Part shown: one piece after another, positions 16,129 through 25,437 of the stretch
Layout of the letters: each line of letters begins with the position of its first letter
Position numbering within the stretch: the stretch's first letter is position 1
NCBI GenBank assembly: GCA_947481575.1
Contig: CANKGV010000006.1
Span: 51,349-115,348 of the forward strand
Direction of reading: 5' to 3'
Length of the DNA: 64,000 nt
Source of the DNA: Alphaproteobacteria bacterium
Lineage (GTDB): Bacteria > Pseudomonadota > Alphaproteobacteria > UBA2966 > CAIVPW01
Program-made: the position numbers and the translations under genes
Notes under the pieces: model-generated
Databases searched by the model: none
Told to the model about the DNA's origin: nothing
Seen by the model: the letters and a program-made list of their open reading frames with translations, nothing else

Positions 16129-17691
16129 TCAACTCGCCGACCGCACCAGTTCTGCGGTGCGGTCCAGAACCGAGACAGCGCGGCGAATGACGTGGGCGCT
16201 GCCTGCGCGGCTGGTTGTGCCTTCCACTGCCAGACGCGCGCTCATGCACATGCGCAACGCGCTGACCGGCCGGCCATTCCGGGTGCCGCATAGCACGGGC
16301 TGACCCAACTGGGCACGCGACTCGATCCCACGCAGCGCGCGGTAGACTTGATCCGTGGCTCCCGGCGTTAGGTGCGTGCCCGCGGCACGCAGCAGGAACG
16401 GAAAGATTGTCGGAACGCGATCCCAGCTTTCCGGCGCACCCAGCGCCGTCCGGTCGACCGCGGGTACGGGCAGAGGCTCGAACGCCGGGTCGGCGCCCAG
16501 GCGGTTCGCAACGGCAGTAGCGAACTCAGTGAAAAACGACCTGACGCGCGCCTCCGGCAATGCCCGGAACAGGCGCAACTCATGCAGCGCAGCCTCCCAC
16601 CGCACCAGCAGGCCCGGGTTGGTCGCGTCCGGCAACGAGCGCGCCGCAATCCAGCTAGATGGCAGTTCGGCCCGCGCGGCGTAGGAACGCAAGGCGGCCG
16701 GCAAAGCACGGCGGCGCAGCTTTTGCGCGGCCTGCTCGGGAACGATCAGCGCCCCGGAGAACGCCGGCCCGGTGACAAACTTGGACCCGGTTACCGCGAC
16801 CATGAACCCGCGCTCCAAGTACGCGCGCAGAGTTGCGGGTGCGATGCGGAACTGGCACGCGTCAACAAAGACATCGACGACGCCCGGATAGGCAGCCTGC
16901 AGCGCCAGAACCGTTGCCAGTGACGGCGCGATTACACCGGTCTTGGAGACATCGATCAGCGTCAGCAGGACGCGCTGGCCTTTGCTTGCCGCCGAAGCCA
17001 CCAGTTCCCCAATGTCGGCACCGACATCCGCGGCGCTGCGTACAGTGCCGTCCGCGGCCCGGCACGGGACGGGCGCGACTTCGGTGCGGGCATGGCCGGC
17101 CATCGGAACACCTTCCGGCACCGGCAAGCCAAGCGCGGACCGCACGTCGAAATGAGTCCCGGCCAATGCTGCTGCCACGCAGCTGCCGGTTTCGGCCGGC
17201 TCGACCATCACCGCCAAGAGCCCGTTGGCCGCGCCGCTGGCAGCGAGTTGCGTCGCCAGCAAATGCAGGTCGGTGCCGGAAGCCGCGATCGCCACATCGA
17301 CGCCGTGCAAGTCGCCTAGCCCGCACAAGTCGATCAGTTCCCGGCGGATTCGTTCCAACTCCCGCGCATACGCCCACTCGGGTGAAACGACACCCTGCGC
17401 CTCGGCGAGCCGCGAACGCATTTGTTCGGCGGCCGCCATAGCACCCGCGGAAATGATCGATGCCGTCGAAGATCCGAATGCCGCGACCGACGCATCCGGC
17501 TCCGTGCCGCACCCATACCGGTTGGCGGTGCCCGAAGCGTCCAGCGCAATGCGACTGTCGCCGCCGGCGGTCAGCAGGGTTTCGGTCGGTGCGATTTGGG
17601 AGCGCCGCGCCGGAGGCGGGTTCCGCACCGGGCGCAAGGCAATCGCGGAAGGCAGCGCGAACTGTGCCGTAAGGGGCATAGGGTCCACCAT
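16129..17691 (-). CDS. PLP-dependent (aminotransferase class V-like) enzyme of unknown specificity
   Basis: About 520 residues with a fold-type I PLP layout: AASGTDLHLLA (cofactor phosphate region, about 136), DVFVDACQF (Asp that pairs with the PLP nitrogen, about 276) and VTGSKFVTGPAFSG, whose Lys304 should form the Schiff base. The C-terminal small domain is present. The start is uncertain: ATG at 17691 or 17679 are both weak, and 17718 would add nine residues. It lies 83 bp downstream of the decarboxylase/ATP-grasp fusion on... the opposite end of its reading direction, so it precedes neither neighbour in a clear operon except as the next minus-strand gene. The substrate is unknown. Confidence 0.65.
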   Translation of the reverse strand: MVDPMPLTAQFALPSAIALRPVRNPPPARRSQIAPTETLLTAGGDSRIALDASGTANRYGCGTEPDASVAAFGSSTASIISAGAMAAAEQMRSRLAEAQGVVSPEWAYARELERIRRELIDLCGLGDLHGVDVAIAASGTDLHLLATQLAASGAANGLLAVMVEPAETGSCVAAALAGTHFDVRSALGLPVPEGVPMAGHARTEVAPVPCRAADGTVRSAADVGADIGELVASAASKGQRVLLTLIDVSKTGVIAPSLATVLALQAAYPGVVDVFVDACQFRIAPATLRAYLERGFMVAVTGSKFVTGPAFSGALIVPEQAAQKLRRRALPAALRSYAARAELPSSWIAARSLPDATNPGLLVRWEAALHELRLFRALPEARVRSFFTEFATAVANRLGADPAFEPLPVPAVDRTALGAPESWDRVPTIFPFLLRAAGTHLTPGATDQVYRALRGIESRAQLGQPVLCGTRNGRPVSALRMCMSARLAVEGTTSRAGSAHVIRRAVSVLDRTAELVRSAS

Positions 17692-17774
17692 TGGGGGCAG
17701 GTGCGCGCAGGTGCGCAACCTGGATTCCCGTCGCGAACCCTGGACCGTAGTGGTTGATAAAGGATGAACGGCAG

Positions 17775-20429
17775 TTAGACCGCTGCGCCGCCCCGGTGAC
17801 GCTCCAGCATGGCCCGGAACGCGCGGAACACCTTGTCCATCTGCGGTTGCTTGTAGGGGTACACGTCCACGGGATCCATGTCGTGGACGATCATGCCCGT
17901 GTCGGCCTCAAACACGAGCAGGCGGCCATCCTGCGTTTCGCCGCAGTCGAGACCGAAATACTCCAGGCCGACGCGGTCGGCGATGGCCGCCAGAGCGGCC
18001 TGATGGCGCCGCGCAAAGTCGCGATCGAAGTCGGCCATGAACTTGGCTTCCTCGGCGCGCTTGCCAGCATCCGCCGCCATGTCGGCATTCAGGTAATGGA
18101 CCATCCAATGATCCGACACTGCCATGTGCGCCACCAGCGGCCGGCCGTCGATGAACGCGATCCGCACTTTGCGATACCGGCCGTCCGGGCTGCGGTAGTC
18201 GACGAACGGCGCCACATAGAACTCACCGGCGACCGTTCCGAGCAGGTAGGCAGCGACCTCCGCAGGCGTATCGATCCGCGCCAAGTTCCTTCCGGCGTGC
18301 GACCCAACCGGCCGCACCAGGATCGGGAATGTTAGGTCGCCCAACAGCGGTGCACCGGGCTTGCAGTTCGCGGCGGCGCCGGCAAGCTGCTGGCGGATGA
18401 CACGCGCCGTCTCCGGCATGACGAGTCCGGGGGCGCCGCGCAGCAGTTCGCTTGCGCCCTCGCGGGTCAGGCGGGCAACGCGGTCGGGGGCATTCAATAA
18501 CGGCAGAGCCAGCTTGGCCGCCCACGCATTCAGTCGCCGCATCACGGGCTGGTTGGGTTCGGACTGGCTGATGGCGACAAAGACGACATCGTGGCGGGGG
18601 AGTTCGGCCGGCATCGGCCGGTCCGCGTCCACATACTGCACGATCAGGTCGATGTCCGACCGCTGCACCAGGAACTCGACCGGCGTGTTCGCCATCAAGT
18701 CGCCCGGCGCCTGCAGCACCAGCAACCGCAACGGCCGCGCCGACACCACCGCCGCCGGGAACCGGTACAATTGCTTCACCGCTAAGGCGCTGGCCTGCAA
18801 TGCCATCGCGCCCGCTGGGTCGCCGGCGAACTGCCGCAGGATCGACAAGTCCATCAGCGCCTTGGCGTCGCGCGGGTCGGCGGCTACCGCGGACTCAAGC
18901 GCGCCGGTGAGCGGCCGCAGATCGGCGCCCTGCAGGGCCATGCGCGCAAGCGCCGCTAGGCCGCTGGGCCGCGGCGTCACGGCCGCCGGTGCCGGAGGCC
19001 TGCCGGATGCGCGCACACGGCCAAACTGCAGGACCGCTTCGAGCAGAGCATCGACATCCCTTCGTTCGCTGCGATGATTGAATAACGCCGCGCGAATCGC
19101 GACCTGCCCCGCGAGCACGGCAGTGGACGGGGCCGCGATGCCTGACTCGTGCAAGTCGGCGACGATGTTGCGATTTACCAGGTCAGCGTCGGCGCAGCGG
19201 TAGCGGAAGCACACGATGTTCAGGCCCACCGGCGCCATGCGCTCCAACTCAGGCATCGCATCGACGCGCTCCGCCAAATAGCGCGCCAATTCGCAACTGC
19301 GTTGGATGGCGTGGCCGATAGCGGCGGTGCCGTGGACCTTGAGCGTGAACCAAGTCTTCAGCGCCCGGAACCCGCGCGAAAGGTCGGGGCCAAGGTCGCT
19401 CGGCCACAACGCGCCTGCCGCCAGCCCGCGTGCCTCGCGCCGCAAATACCCGGCGCTGTTCGCAAACGTGCGCTGGTGCAGGGCGCCGTCGCGGACCAGC
19501 ACGAAACCGGCGTCGTAGGGCACCTGTCCCCATTTGTGGAAATCGAGTGCGATCGAATCAGCGTCGCCGATTCCCGCAAGGCGTGGCGCAATCTCCGGCG
19601 CCAGCATGCCGAGCGCGCCGAACGCGCCGTCGACATGCAGCCACAGGCCCTCGGCATAGGCGACGTCGGCCAACCCGGCGAGATCGTCGATCGCGCCGAT
19701 TTCCACGGTGCCCGCGGTGCCTACCACCATGAACGGCGCGCGCCCGCCGGCCCGGTCCGCGGCGATCGCCTGCTTGAGCGCGGCGATGTCGATCTGATGG
19801 TCGGCGTTCACCGGCACGGTCCGTAGCGCGGCCGTCCCGAGGCCCGCCAGATCGAACGCCTGCGCCACGCTGCTGTGCGCCGCGGTGGACGTGTACGCGG
19901 TGAGTGGATTACCGCCGACGCCTGCGCTGCGCACGCCTTCGCCAAGAGCCGCGGTGCGCGCCACCAGCACGGCGATCAGGTTCCCCAGCGACGTCCCGGT
20001 GACGAACAGTCCGGTGGCGGTGGCGGGAAAGCCGAACAGGTCGCGCACCCAGCGTACGATTTGCGCTTCCACCTCGATCGGCACGTGGTTGCGCCCGCCC
20101 AAGTTCGCGTTCAGGCCCGCTGCCAGCATCTCCGCGACAATACCCACCGGAGTGCCGCCGCCGTGGGCCCAACCCATGAACCCGGGATGCACATTGCCCG
20201 TGGCAAACGGCAGGATGTGGCCCAAGAACTCCGCGTGCACGTCCGCGAGCTGGCTTGGGCCCGCGGTAAAGCCCTCGTGGAACAACGCCCGCACTTCGTC
20301 GGGAATCGGCTGCCACACCGGCCGGTCGCGGATGAACTCGACGTAGTCGAGGATGTCGTCGAGCATCTGGCGCGCCTGCGCCCGGAATGCCGGCCAGTCC
20401 TTCGGGTCGAGATTGTCGCCAGTCGCCAC
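17775..20429 (-). CDS. Trifunctional fusion: PLP group II decarboxylase - TPR-like linker - ATP-grasp ligase
   Basis: An 884-residue protein starting at GTG 20429, with CAGGA 8 nt upstream. Residues about 1-480 are an aromatic-amino-acid/glutamate-type decarboxylase: TAAHSS (His185 stacks on PLP), HVDGAFG (Asp267) and DFHKW (Lys299, Schiff base). Residues about 500-570 look like one or two TPR-type helices. Residues about 575-884 resemble an ATP-grasp domain (FPILVRPVGSHAG for nucleotide binding; FGLDCGETQDGRLLVFEAD for metal binding). A decarboxylase joined to a ligase could make an amine and attach it to a carboxylate. I do not know a characterised protein with this exact order. Confidence 0.75.
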   Translation of the reverse strand: MATGDNLDPKDWPAFRAQARQMLDDILDYVEFIRDRPVWQPIPDEVRALFHEGFTAGPSQLADVHAEFLGHILPFATGNVHPGFMGWAHGGGTPVGIVAEMLAAGLNANLGGRNHVPIEVEAQIVRWVRDLFGFPATATGLFVTGTSLGNLIAVLVARTAALGEGVRSAGVGGNPLTAYTSTAAHSSVAQAFDLAGLGTAALRTVPVNADHQIDIAALKQAIAADRAGGRAPFMVVGTAGTVEIGAIDDLAGLADVAYAEGLWLHVDGAFGALGMLAPEIAPRLAGIGDADSIALDFHKWGQVPYDAGFVLVRDGALHQRTFANSAGYLRREARGLAAGALWPSDLGPDLSRGFRALKTWFTLKVHGTAAIGHAIQRSCELARYLAERVDAMPELERMAPVGLNIVCFRYRCADADLVNRNIVADLHESGIAAPSTAVLAGQVAIRAALFNHRSERRDVDALLEAVLQFGRVRASGRPPAPAAVTPRPSGLAALARMALQGADLRPLTGALESAVAADPRDAKALMDLSILRQFAGDPAGAMALQASALAVKQLYRFPAAVVSARPLRLLVLQAPGDLMANTPVEFLVQRSDIDLIVQYVDADRPMPAELPRHDVVFVAISQSEPNQPVMRRLNAWAAKLALPLLNAPDRVARLTREGASELLRGAPGLVMPETARVIRQQLAGAAANCKPGAPLLGDLTFPILVRPVGSHAGRNLARIDTPAEVAAYLLGTVAGEFYVAPFVDYRSPDGRYRKVRIAFIDGRPLVAHMAVSDHWMVHYLNADMAADAGKRAEEAKFMADFDRDFARRHQAALAAIADRVGLEYFGLDCGETQDGRLLVFEADTGMIVHDMDPVDVYPYKQPQMDKVFRAFRAMLERHRGGAAV

Positions 20430-20545
20430 GTCGGTTTCCTGCAGGGGCTAGGCAGCACAGGAACCTATCAGACCTCGTGAGCCCGTGGCTGTCAGGTTGA
20501 TTCGCGGCAATGCGCCCCACCGGCGCGTCCGGGCTATGGTGAGGC

Positions 20546-21991
20546 ATGCTGAACCTGTCCTTCCCGCTCCCGTTTGGCGCCTCGCTCAACCTCCTGGCAG
20601 CGGCGGACGCCATTGCGGCGATCGTGGTCACGGTCCACGTCCTGATGACTAAGCGCGACGTGCGCGCCGCCGCCGGGTGGATCGGCTTGGCGTGGCTGTC
20701 GCCGTTCGTCGGCGCTCTGATGTACTACCTGTTCGGCATCAACCGGATCGCCCGCCGCGCCTCGCGCCGCGCCTTGGGCGCGCACCGCAAACGCGGCACC
20801 CTTCATCCGCGCCAACTGCCCGGTACGCCGGACGGCAACCTGACCGGACCACTGGCCGCCATCGCCCGCGTGGGCGCACACGTGACCCGCAGGCCGCTGG
20901 CCCCCGGCAACGCGTTGGAGGTTCTGCCGTCCGGCGAACAAGCCTATGCCGCGATGCTGGAGGCGATCGGCAACGCCCGCACCAGCATCGCGCTTGCCTC
21001 CTACATCTTCCGCGCCGACGCCATCGGCCGCGAATTCATTGCGGCGCTGAGCGCGGCCGCGGCCCGGGGCGTCGCGGTGCGCGTGCTAGTCGACGGCATC
21101 GGCGGCGGCTACCTACTGCCGGGCGCCGTCGGGCGTCTGCACCGCACCGGCATTCCGTCGGCCCGGTTCACCCACCATTGGCAGCCGTGGCGCGTGTTGT
21201 TTCTCAACCTGCGCAGCCACAAGAAGATCCTCGTAGTCGACGGCGCGATCGGGTTCACCGGCGGCCTCAACATCGGCGCGGAGAACGCGCCCTTGCTGCG
21301 GCGGCCGCGCCGAGTGGACGACGTTCACTTCCGCATCCGCGGCCCGGTGGTGAGCCAAATGATGCTGACCTTTGCCGAGGATTGGAACTTCACCACCGGC
21401 GAGGTCCTGGACGGCGCCGCGTGGTGGCCTGCGATCCCTTCGGCCGGTCCGGTGCTGGCGCGCGGCATCAGTTCCGGCCCCGATGAAGACGTCGGCAAGC
21501 TGGAAGCAGTGTTCCAGGCCGCCGTCTCCCAAGCAGAGCGGCGCATCCGCATCGTCACGCCCTACTTCCTGCCCGACACGATCCTCACCGGCACTATCGC
21601 GTTGGCCAGCCTGCGGGGCGTGGAGGTGGAAGTCCTACTGCCGGCGCGTTCCGATGTCCGCTTGATCGACTGGGCCAGCCGCGCCCATATCCCCTACTTG
21701 CCCGGCGTGAAGTGGTACGTCACCCCCGCACCGTTCGACCACGCGAAGCTCGTCACCGTCGATGGTCACTGGTGCGCGGTCGGCAGCGCCAATTGGGATT
21801 CGCGCAGCCTGCGCCTGAACTTCGAGTTCAACGTGGAGTGTTACGACGAGCAGGCCACCGCCGCCGTGGACCGCATCATCGACGCACGGATCGCCCGCGC
21901 GCACGCCCTGACCCACCATGAATATGCCAAGCGGTCGCGCGCGGTACGCCTCCGCGACTCCGCGGCCCGGCTGCTCCTGCCGTTGCTGTAG
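20546..21991 (+). CDS. cls: Cardiolipin synthase (phospholipase D family)
   Basis: A 481-residue protein. Two N-terminal transmembrane helices (about 12-33 and 43-63) are followed by two phospholipase D HKD motifs: HKKILVVDGAIGFTGG (about 226) and HAKLVTVDGHWCAVGSAN (about 398). This architecture and length match bacterial cardiolipin synthase A, which condenses two phosphatidylglycerols at the inner membrane. The next gene starts 34 nt downstream on the same strand. The start ATG is the first in frame after the divergent intergenic space. Confidence 0.9.
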   Translation: MLNLSFPLPFGASLNLLAAADAIAAIVVTVHVLMTKRDVRAAAGWIGLAWLSPFVGALMYYLFGINRIARRASRRALGAHRKRGTLHPRQLPGTPDGNLTGPLAAIARVGAHVTRRPLAPGNALEVLPSGEQAYAAMLEAIGNARTSIALASYIFRADAIGREFIAALSAAAARGVAVRVLVDGIGGGYLLPGAVGRLHRTGIPSARFTHHWQPWRVLFLNLRSHKKILVVDGAIGFTGGLNIGAENAPLLRRPRRVDDVHFRIRGPVVSQMMLTFAEDWNFTTGEVLDGAAWWPAIPSAGPVLARGISSGPDEDVGKLEAVFQAAVSQAERRIRIVTPYFLPDTILTGTIALASLRGVEVEVLLPARSDVRLIDWASRAHIPYLPGVKWYVTPAPFDHAKLVTVDGHWCAVGSANWDSRSLRLNFEFNVECYDEQATAAVDRIIDARIARAHALTHHEYAKRSRAVRLRDSAARLLLPLL

Positions 21992-22025
21992 TGATCCGCG
22001 CCGGCGCGCCGCGCGTACCGGCAGG

Positions 22026-22439
22026 GTGCAAACGTTCCTCCCCTACCCGGACTTTGCCGCATCAGCCCGGGTGCTCGACCGTGCGCGCCTGGGCAAGCAG
22101 CGCGTCGAGGCCAAGCAAATCCTGCTCGCGCTGACCACGCCCGGCTACGGGTGGCAGAATCACCCGGCCGTCGCGATGTGGCGCGGCCGCGAAGTTGCCC
22201 TCGCCCGCTACGGCGCCGCGATCTGCTCGGAATGGATTGCCCGCGGCTACCGCGACTCGCTGCTGCCGTACTTCGGCGCGTTCGCCCGGCGCCGCCGCAC
22301 CAAATTGCCACATTGGCTGGGCGAGGCGCGCGTCCACGCCTCCCACCGCGCGAACCTGTTGCGCAAGGACCCGGAGCACTACGGCAAGTTCGGCTGGCGC
22401 GAGGCGCCGGCCGAAGGCTACTTCTGGCCGGTGCCCTGA
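22026..22439 (+). CDS. MSMEG_6728-like protein (pyrimidine-dimer glycosylase-related family)
   Basis: A 137-residue protein. GTG at 22026 was chosen because the family begins with (M/V)QTFLPYPDF; the longer frame overlaps cls and is unrelated. Motifs include VLDRARLGKQRVEAKQIL, GYGWQNHPAVAMWRG and a C-terminal LPHWLG...H..HRANLLRKDPEHY segment. The family is annotated near pyrimidine-dimer DNA glycosylases (endonuclease V-like), but its activity is largely untested. It converges with the next gene, the coding regions overlapping by 22 nt. Confidence 0.75.
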   Translation: MQTFLPYPDFAASARVLDRARLGKQRVEAKQILLALTTPGYGWQNHPAVAMWRGREVALARYGAAICSEWIARGYRDSLLPYFGAFARRRRTKLPHWLGEARVHASHRANLLRKDPEHYGKFGWREAPAEGYFWPVP

Positions 22440-23125
22440 CGCCCGTCGGGGCGGACGGCGATCCAAACGACGTGGCGTGAACCGCCGTGCACGCCGTTAC
22501 CGCGCACCTTCACTTCGTCGACCGCGAACCCCGCTTGGCGCAAGCGCCGGCTGAACGAAGCTTCCGCCCCGGCCGACCACACACCGAGGATTCCGCCAGG
22601 CCGCAGCGCCGTTTGCACAGCGCTCAGTCCATCGAAGTCATAGAGCCGGTCGTTCGCTTGGCGGATCAGTCCCTCGGGGCTGTTGTCGACGTCGAGCAGA
22701 ATCGCATCCCACGCGGCGCGCTCGCCGCGGATCAGGTCGGCCACGTCTGCCACGCGAATATCGGCACGCGGATCGGCCTTGGGGTCGCCCAGGAATTCGG
22801 CCATCGGGCCGCAGTTCCAGTCCACGACCGCCGACACCAGTTCGGCCACCACCACCTTCGCATCGCGCGCAAGCACCCCCAGTGCCGCCCGCATGGTGAA
22901 CCCCATACCCAGGCCACCCACCAAGACGCGCACGTTTTTACGGCCGGTGAGTCGCGCGCACGCTAGCGTCGCTAGGTCCTCCTCGGATCCGTGGGCGCGG
23001 CTGTTCATCAGTTCGCCATGACCGATGCGCAGCGAAAATTCGCGGCCGCGCTGCAGCAGCCGCAATTGGTCGGTGCTGCCGGGCACCGGCGCGGTGTCCA
23101 GCAAGGTCCAGGGCGTTACCGCCAC
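22418..23125 (-). CDS. Spermidine synthase-like SAM-binding protein
   Basis: A 235-residue Rossmann-fold protein. VLVGGLGMGFTMRAAL (about 67) is the glycine-rich nucleotide motif, VVVAELV and DAILLDVDN follow in the positions used by spermidine-synthase-like methyltransferases, and RPGGILGVWSA forms the next strand. The short N-terminal domain before it suits the class of spermidine-synthase-like proteins without a defined polyamine role. The substrate is unknown. Its 3' end overlaps the convergent gene by 22 nt, and a minus-strand SUMF1 gene follows 13 nt upstream, suggesting one transcript. Confidence 0.75.
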   Translation of the reverse strand: MAVTPWTLLDTAPVPGSTDQLRLLQRGREFSLRIGHGELMNSRAHGSEEDLATLACARLTGRKNVRVLVGGLGMGFTMRAALGVLARDAKVVVAELVSAVVDWNCGPMAEFLGDPKADPRADIRVADVADLIRGERAAWDAILLDVDNSPEGLIRQANDRLYDFDGLSAVQTALRPGGILGVWSAGAEASFSRRLRQAGFAVDEVKVRGNGVHGGSRHVVWIAVRPDGRQGTGQK

Positions 23126-23138
23126 GTGTGCGTGCTCC

Positions 23139-23918
23139 CTAGGGCAGCGTCCGCGCGATGCGGAAGCCGAGATTGTCGTTGCGGTAGTCGGGCAAGGCGC
23201 GGTTGCGCGTGGCCGACCGCAAGCTCATGGCGTCGTTGATCCACGAGCCGCCGCGCATGATGCGGTAGCAGGGGTTCTGCGGCGCCGCCACAGCGCCGTC
23301 CGCGGGCGCCCCCACGTAATCCGCCTTGTAGCAATCCTGCACCCACTCCCACGCGTTGCCGTGGACGTCGTACAGCCCGAACGGATTCGGCGCCTTTTCC
23401 GCCACCGGATGGGTGGAAAAATTGGCGATGTCGAAATACCAGCCGTACTTGCTGGCCTGCGCCGCCGTGTCGCCAAACGAAAACAGCGTCGTGGTGCCGC
23501 CGCGCGCCGCGTATTCCCACTCGGCTTCGGTCGGCAGCCGGTACACCTTGCCGGTCTTGGCGTTCAGCTTCTGGATGAACAGTTGCGCTTCGTCCCAGGT
23601 CACATAGACCACCGGCAGGGTGCGGCCCTTCACCGGGCTCGGGTTGTCGCCCATCACGGCAACCCAGTCCTCCTGGGTCACCTCGCGCGTGCCCACTGCG
23701 AATGCCGCGACCGCAACCGGATGCTGAGGCTGCTCGTCCTTCGGCGCGAGAAACGGGCTGAACGGATCGGGCTTAGTGCCCATCAGGAACGTGCCCGCCG
23801 GAATCGCCGTCATCTCCGGACAGTCCGGGCAGTCGCGAAAGGTGGCGACTTGCGCGCCGGCCGGCCACCCCAGCAGGCCCGCCAGCAGCGCGAGCGCCGC
23901 AGCCGCGCGGACACCCAC
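23139..23918 (-). CDS. Secreted SUMF1/formylglycine-generating-enzyme-like protein
   Basis: A 259-residue protein starting at GTG 23918 with a signal peptide (ALALLAGLLGWPAGA). The FGE-sulfatase domain is clear: FLMGTKPDPFSPF, YRLPTEAEWEYAARGG, NPFGLYDVHGNAWEWVQDC, IMRGGSWIND and a terminal LGFRIART. True FGEs oxidise a sulfatase Cys using paired Cys and copper; no sulfatase gene is nearby, and many bacterial homologues instead bind other ligands or act in unrelated pathways. It sits between a methyltransferase-like gene and a DUF1344 gene on the same strand. Confidence 0.85.
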   Translation of the reverse strand: MGVRAAAALALLAGLLGWPAGAQVATFRDCPDCPEMTAIPAGTFLMGTKPDPFSPFLAPKDEQPQHPVAVAAFAVGTREVTQEDWVAVMGDNPSPVKGRTLPVVYVTWDEAQLFIQKLNAKTGKVYRLPTEAEWEYAARGGTTTLFSFGDTAAQASKYGWYFDIANFSTHPVAEKAPNPFGLYDVHGNAWEWVQDCYKADYVGAPADGAVAAPQNPCYRIMRGGSWINDAMSLRSATRNRALPDYRNDNLGFRIARTLP

Positions 23919-23929
23919 GGTGCGCAATC

Positions 23930-24193
23930 CTATTTCGTCAGTTTGGTGACGAGGTTGGTCTTGCCATCGCTCGTGTAGGTCATCTTCACGACCGTGCCGA
24001 TGCTCAGTGTGTTGATGTTGACGTCCGGAGCCAGCACGTACTGCGTGCCGGCGCAGGCACATTCACCCGCGGCTACCACGATGATGGTGCGCGTCTGCAG
24101 GCTGATCTCGGCGATCTCACCTTCGCGCTCGTCGGCGAACGCCGCGCCGGCGGCAAGCAGCAACCCGGCAACAACGGCAAATGTCTTGAGCAT
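23930..24193 (-). CDS. DUF1344-like small secreted protein
   Basis: An 87-residue protein. ATG at 24193 follows GAGGGACATC and opens a clean signal peptide ending AAFADE. The mature part (EGEIAEISLQTRTIIV, then GTVVKMTYTSDGK) resembles DUF1344 proteins, small periplasmic beta-rich domains of unknown function. An unusual GECACAGTQY insertion adds two Cys that could form a disulfide. It ends 11 nt before the SUMF1-like gene and is likely in its operon. Confidence 0.65.
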   Translation of the reverse strand: MLKTFAVVAGLLLAAGAAFADEREGEIAEISLQTRTIIVVAAGECACAGTQYVLAPDVNINTLSIGTVVKMTYTSDGKTNLVTKLTK

Positions 24194-24272
24194 GATGTCC
24201 CTCGTGCCCGCTGGGGCGTGAAGCGGTATTGGCCCGATTATCACCGCCCTGCGAAACGGCGCAAGCGCACCC

Positions 24273-25376
24273 TCAGGCTGGCAGGGTCAGGTGCAGCCAC
24301 GGCGCTTGGGGGCGGCGGGTGCCGGTGAAGCCCGGCGTCAGCTCAGCGGCCAGCGGAATGAACTGCGGGTCCAGGCGGCCAGCCAGGGCATACAGGTACT
24401 CGGCACCCTCCCGTGCCCATGGCCCGGCGAACCCGGCAACCCCGGCCGCGGCGCGCTTGCGGTCGAACTCGACCGTCGAGCGCACGAATTCCTCGTGTGC
24501 CTTGGCCCCCGCGGCAAAGGGCGCGAGCCACGTCAGGGCACGCGCCAACGCCCCGCCACCGTCCCTGTACCAGTCCTGACCGTGGGTGGATGCCGCCAAT
24601 GCGGCAACCGCCAGCGGCTCCAAGTCATAGACCACGTAGTGCAGCGCATCGCGCTCGGCGAAGTCCAAGGTCGTGCCGTCGCTGCGGATGTTATCGGCCA
24701 GTTGTTTGGCGAACGCGGCCCGCGCGCGCTCGACCAATCCGGCGTCCCCGCACGCGAATGCGGTCAGGGTTGCGAGTTTGACGCGGTGGCTTTGCCAGTT
24801 GTTCGTGGCGGTGCCGCCCCTAAGCTTAGGCATCGCATCCAGGTACCCCGTGGCCATGGCGCGGCAGAATGCGCGATACCCATCGGCGATGCCCGCCCGG
24901 TCCGCCTCCGGCAGCAGGTCGAACGCCACCAGCATGCGGTCGAAATCGGTTTCGTCGATCGGATTGAGGCTCGGGCGATACACCGCCAGCCATGCGGCGA
25001 TGAACTCAGCCGCCTTGGCCGCGAACGCTCGGTCCCCGTTGAGCCGCGCGCCCAGCGACGCATCGAGCGCGGCCTGCCAGTCCCGTTTGGCCTCGGCCGA
25101 CTGATCGTAGATGCCTTCGTGGGGCAGCGTGCCTTCGGTGTGCACCACGGGCATTGGCTGCGGCGCCCGGGTCACCGACCGCTGCGCCGAACGGAGCGCG
25201 TAGACCCCCATCGGCGTCGCGGCCAAACCGAACAGCGAGGCGGCGGATTGCGGCGTCACCAGTGCAAACGGTGGATCGGCCGCAACCGCTCCGGTCGGGA
25301 GCGCGACAACGGCCCCGGCCAGCGCCAGCATCTGGCGCCGCGACAATCCCGCTAGTGAACGAAAGCTCGTTCGCAT
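24273..25376 (-). CDS. Alginate lyase-like (PL5/AlgL superfamily) exported protein
   Basis: A 367-residue protein. ATG at 25376 was chosen for its GGGAGAG ribosome-binding site. The N-terminus carries a twin-arginine-like signal (LSRRQMLALAGAV). The body is an all-helical toroid typical of alginate lyases: TATNNWQSHRVKLA (the NN-x-x-x-x-R catalytic stretch, about 195) and DGTTLDFAERDALHYVVYDL (about 233). These suit cleavage of an acidic polysaccharide in the periplasm. No alginate or cellulose synthesis genes are visible in the window, so the substrate remains open. Confidence 0.75.
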   Translation of the reverse strand: MRTSFRSLAGLSRRQMLALAGAVVALPTGAVAADPPFALVTPQSAASLFGLAATPMGVYALRSAQRSVTRAPQPMPVVHTEGTLPHEGIYDQSAEAKRDWQAALDASLGARLNGDRAFAAKAAEFIAAWLAVYRPSLNPIDETDFDRMLVAFDLLPEADRAGIADGYRAFCRAMATGYLDAMPKLRGGTATNNWQSHRVKLATLTAFACGDAGLVERARAAFAKQLADNIRSDGTTLDFAERDALHYVVYDLEPLAVAALAASTHGQDWYRDGGGALARALTWLAPFAAGAKAHEEFVRSTVEFDRKRAAAGVAGFAGPWAREGAEYLYALAGRLDPQFIPLAAELTPGFTGTRRPQAPWLHLTLPA

Positions 25377-25437
25377 CGGTGCTCTCCCTAGGCGGCATTG
25401 TGCCACTCCCGGAAGCAAACACCCATCCGATGCGGGA

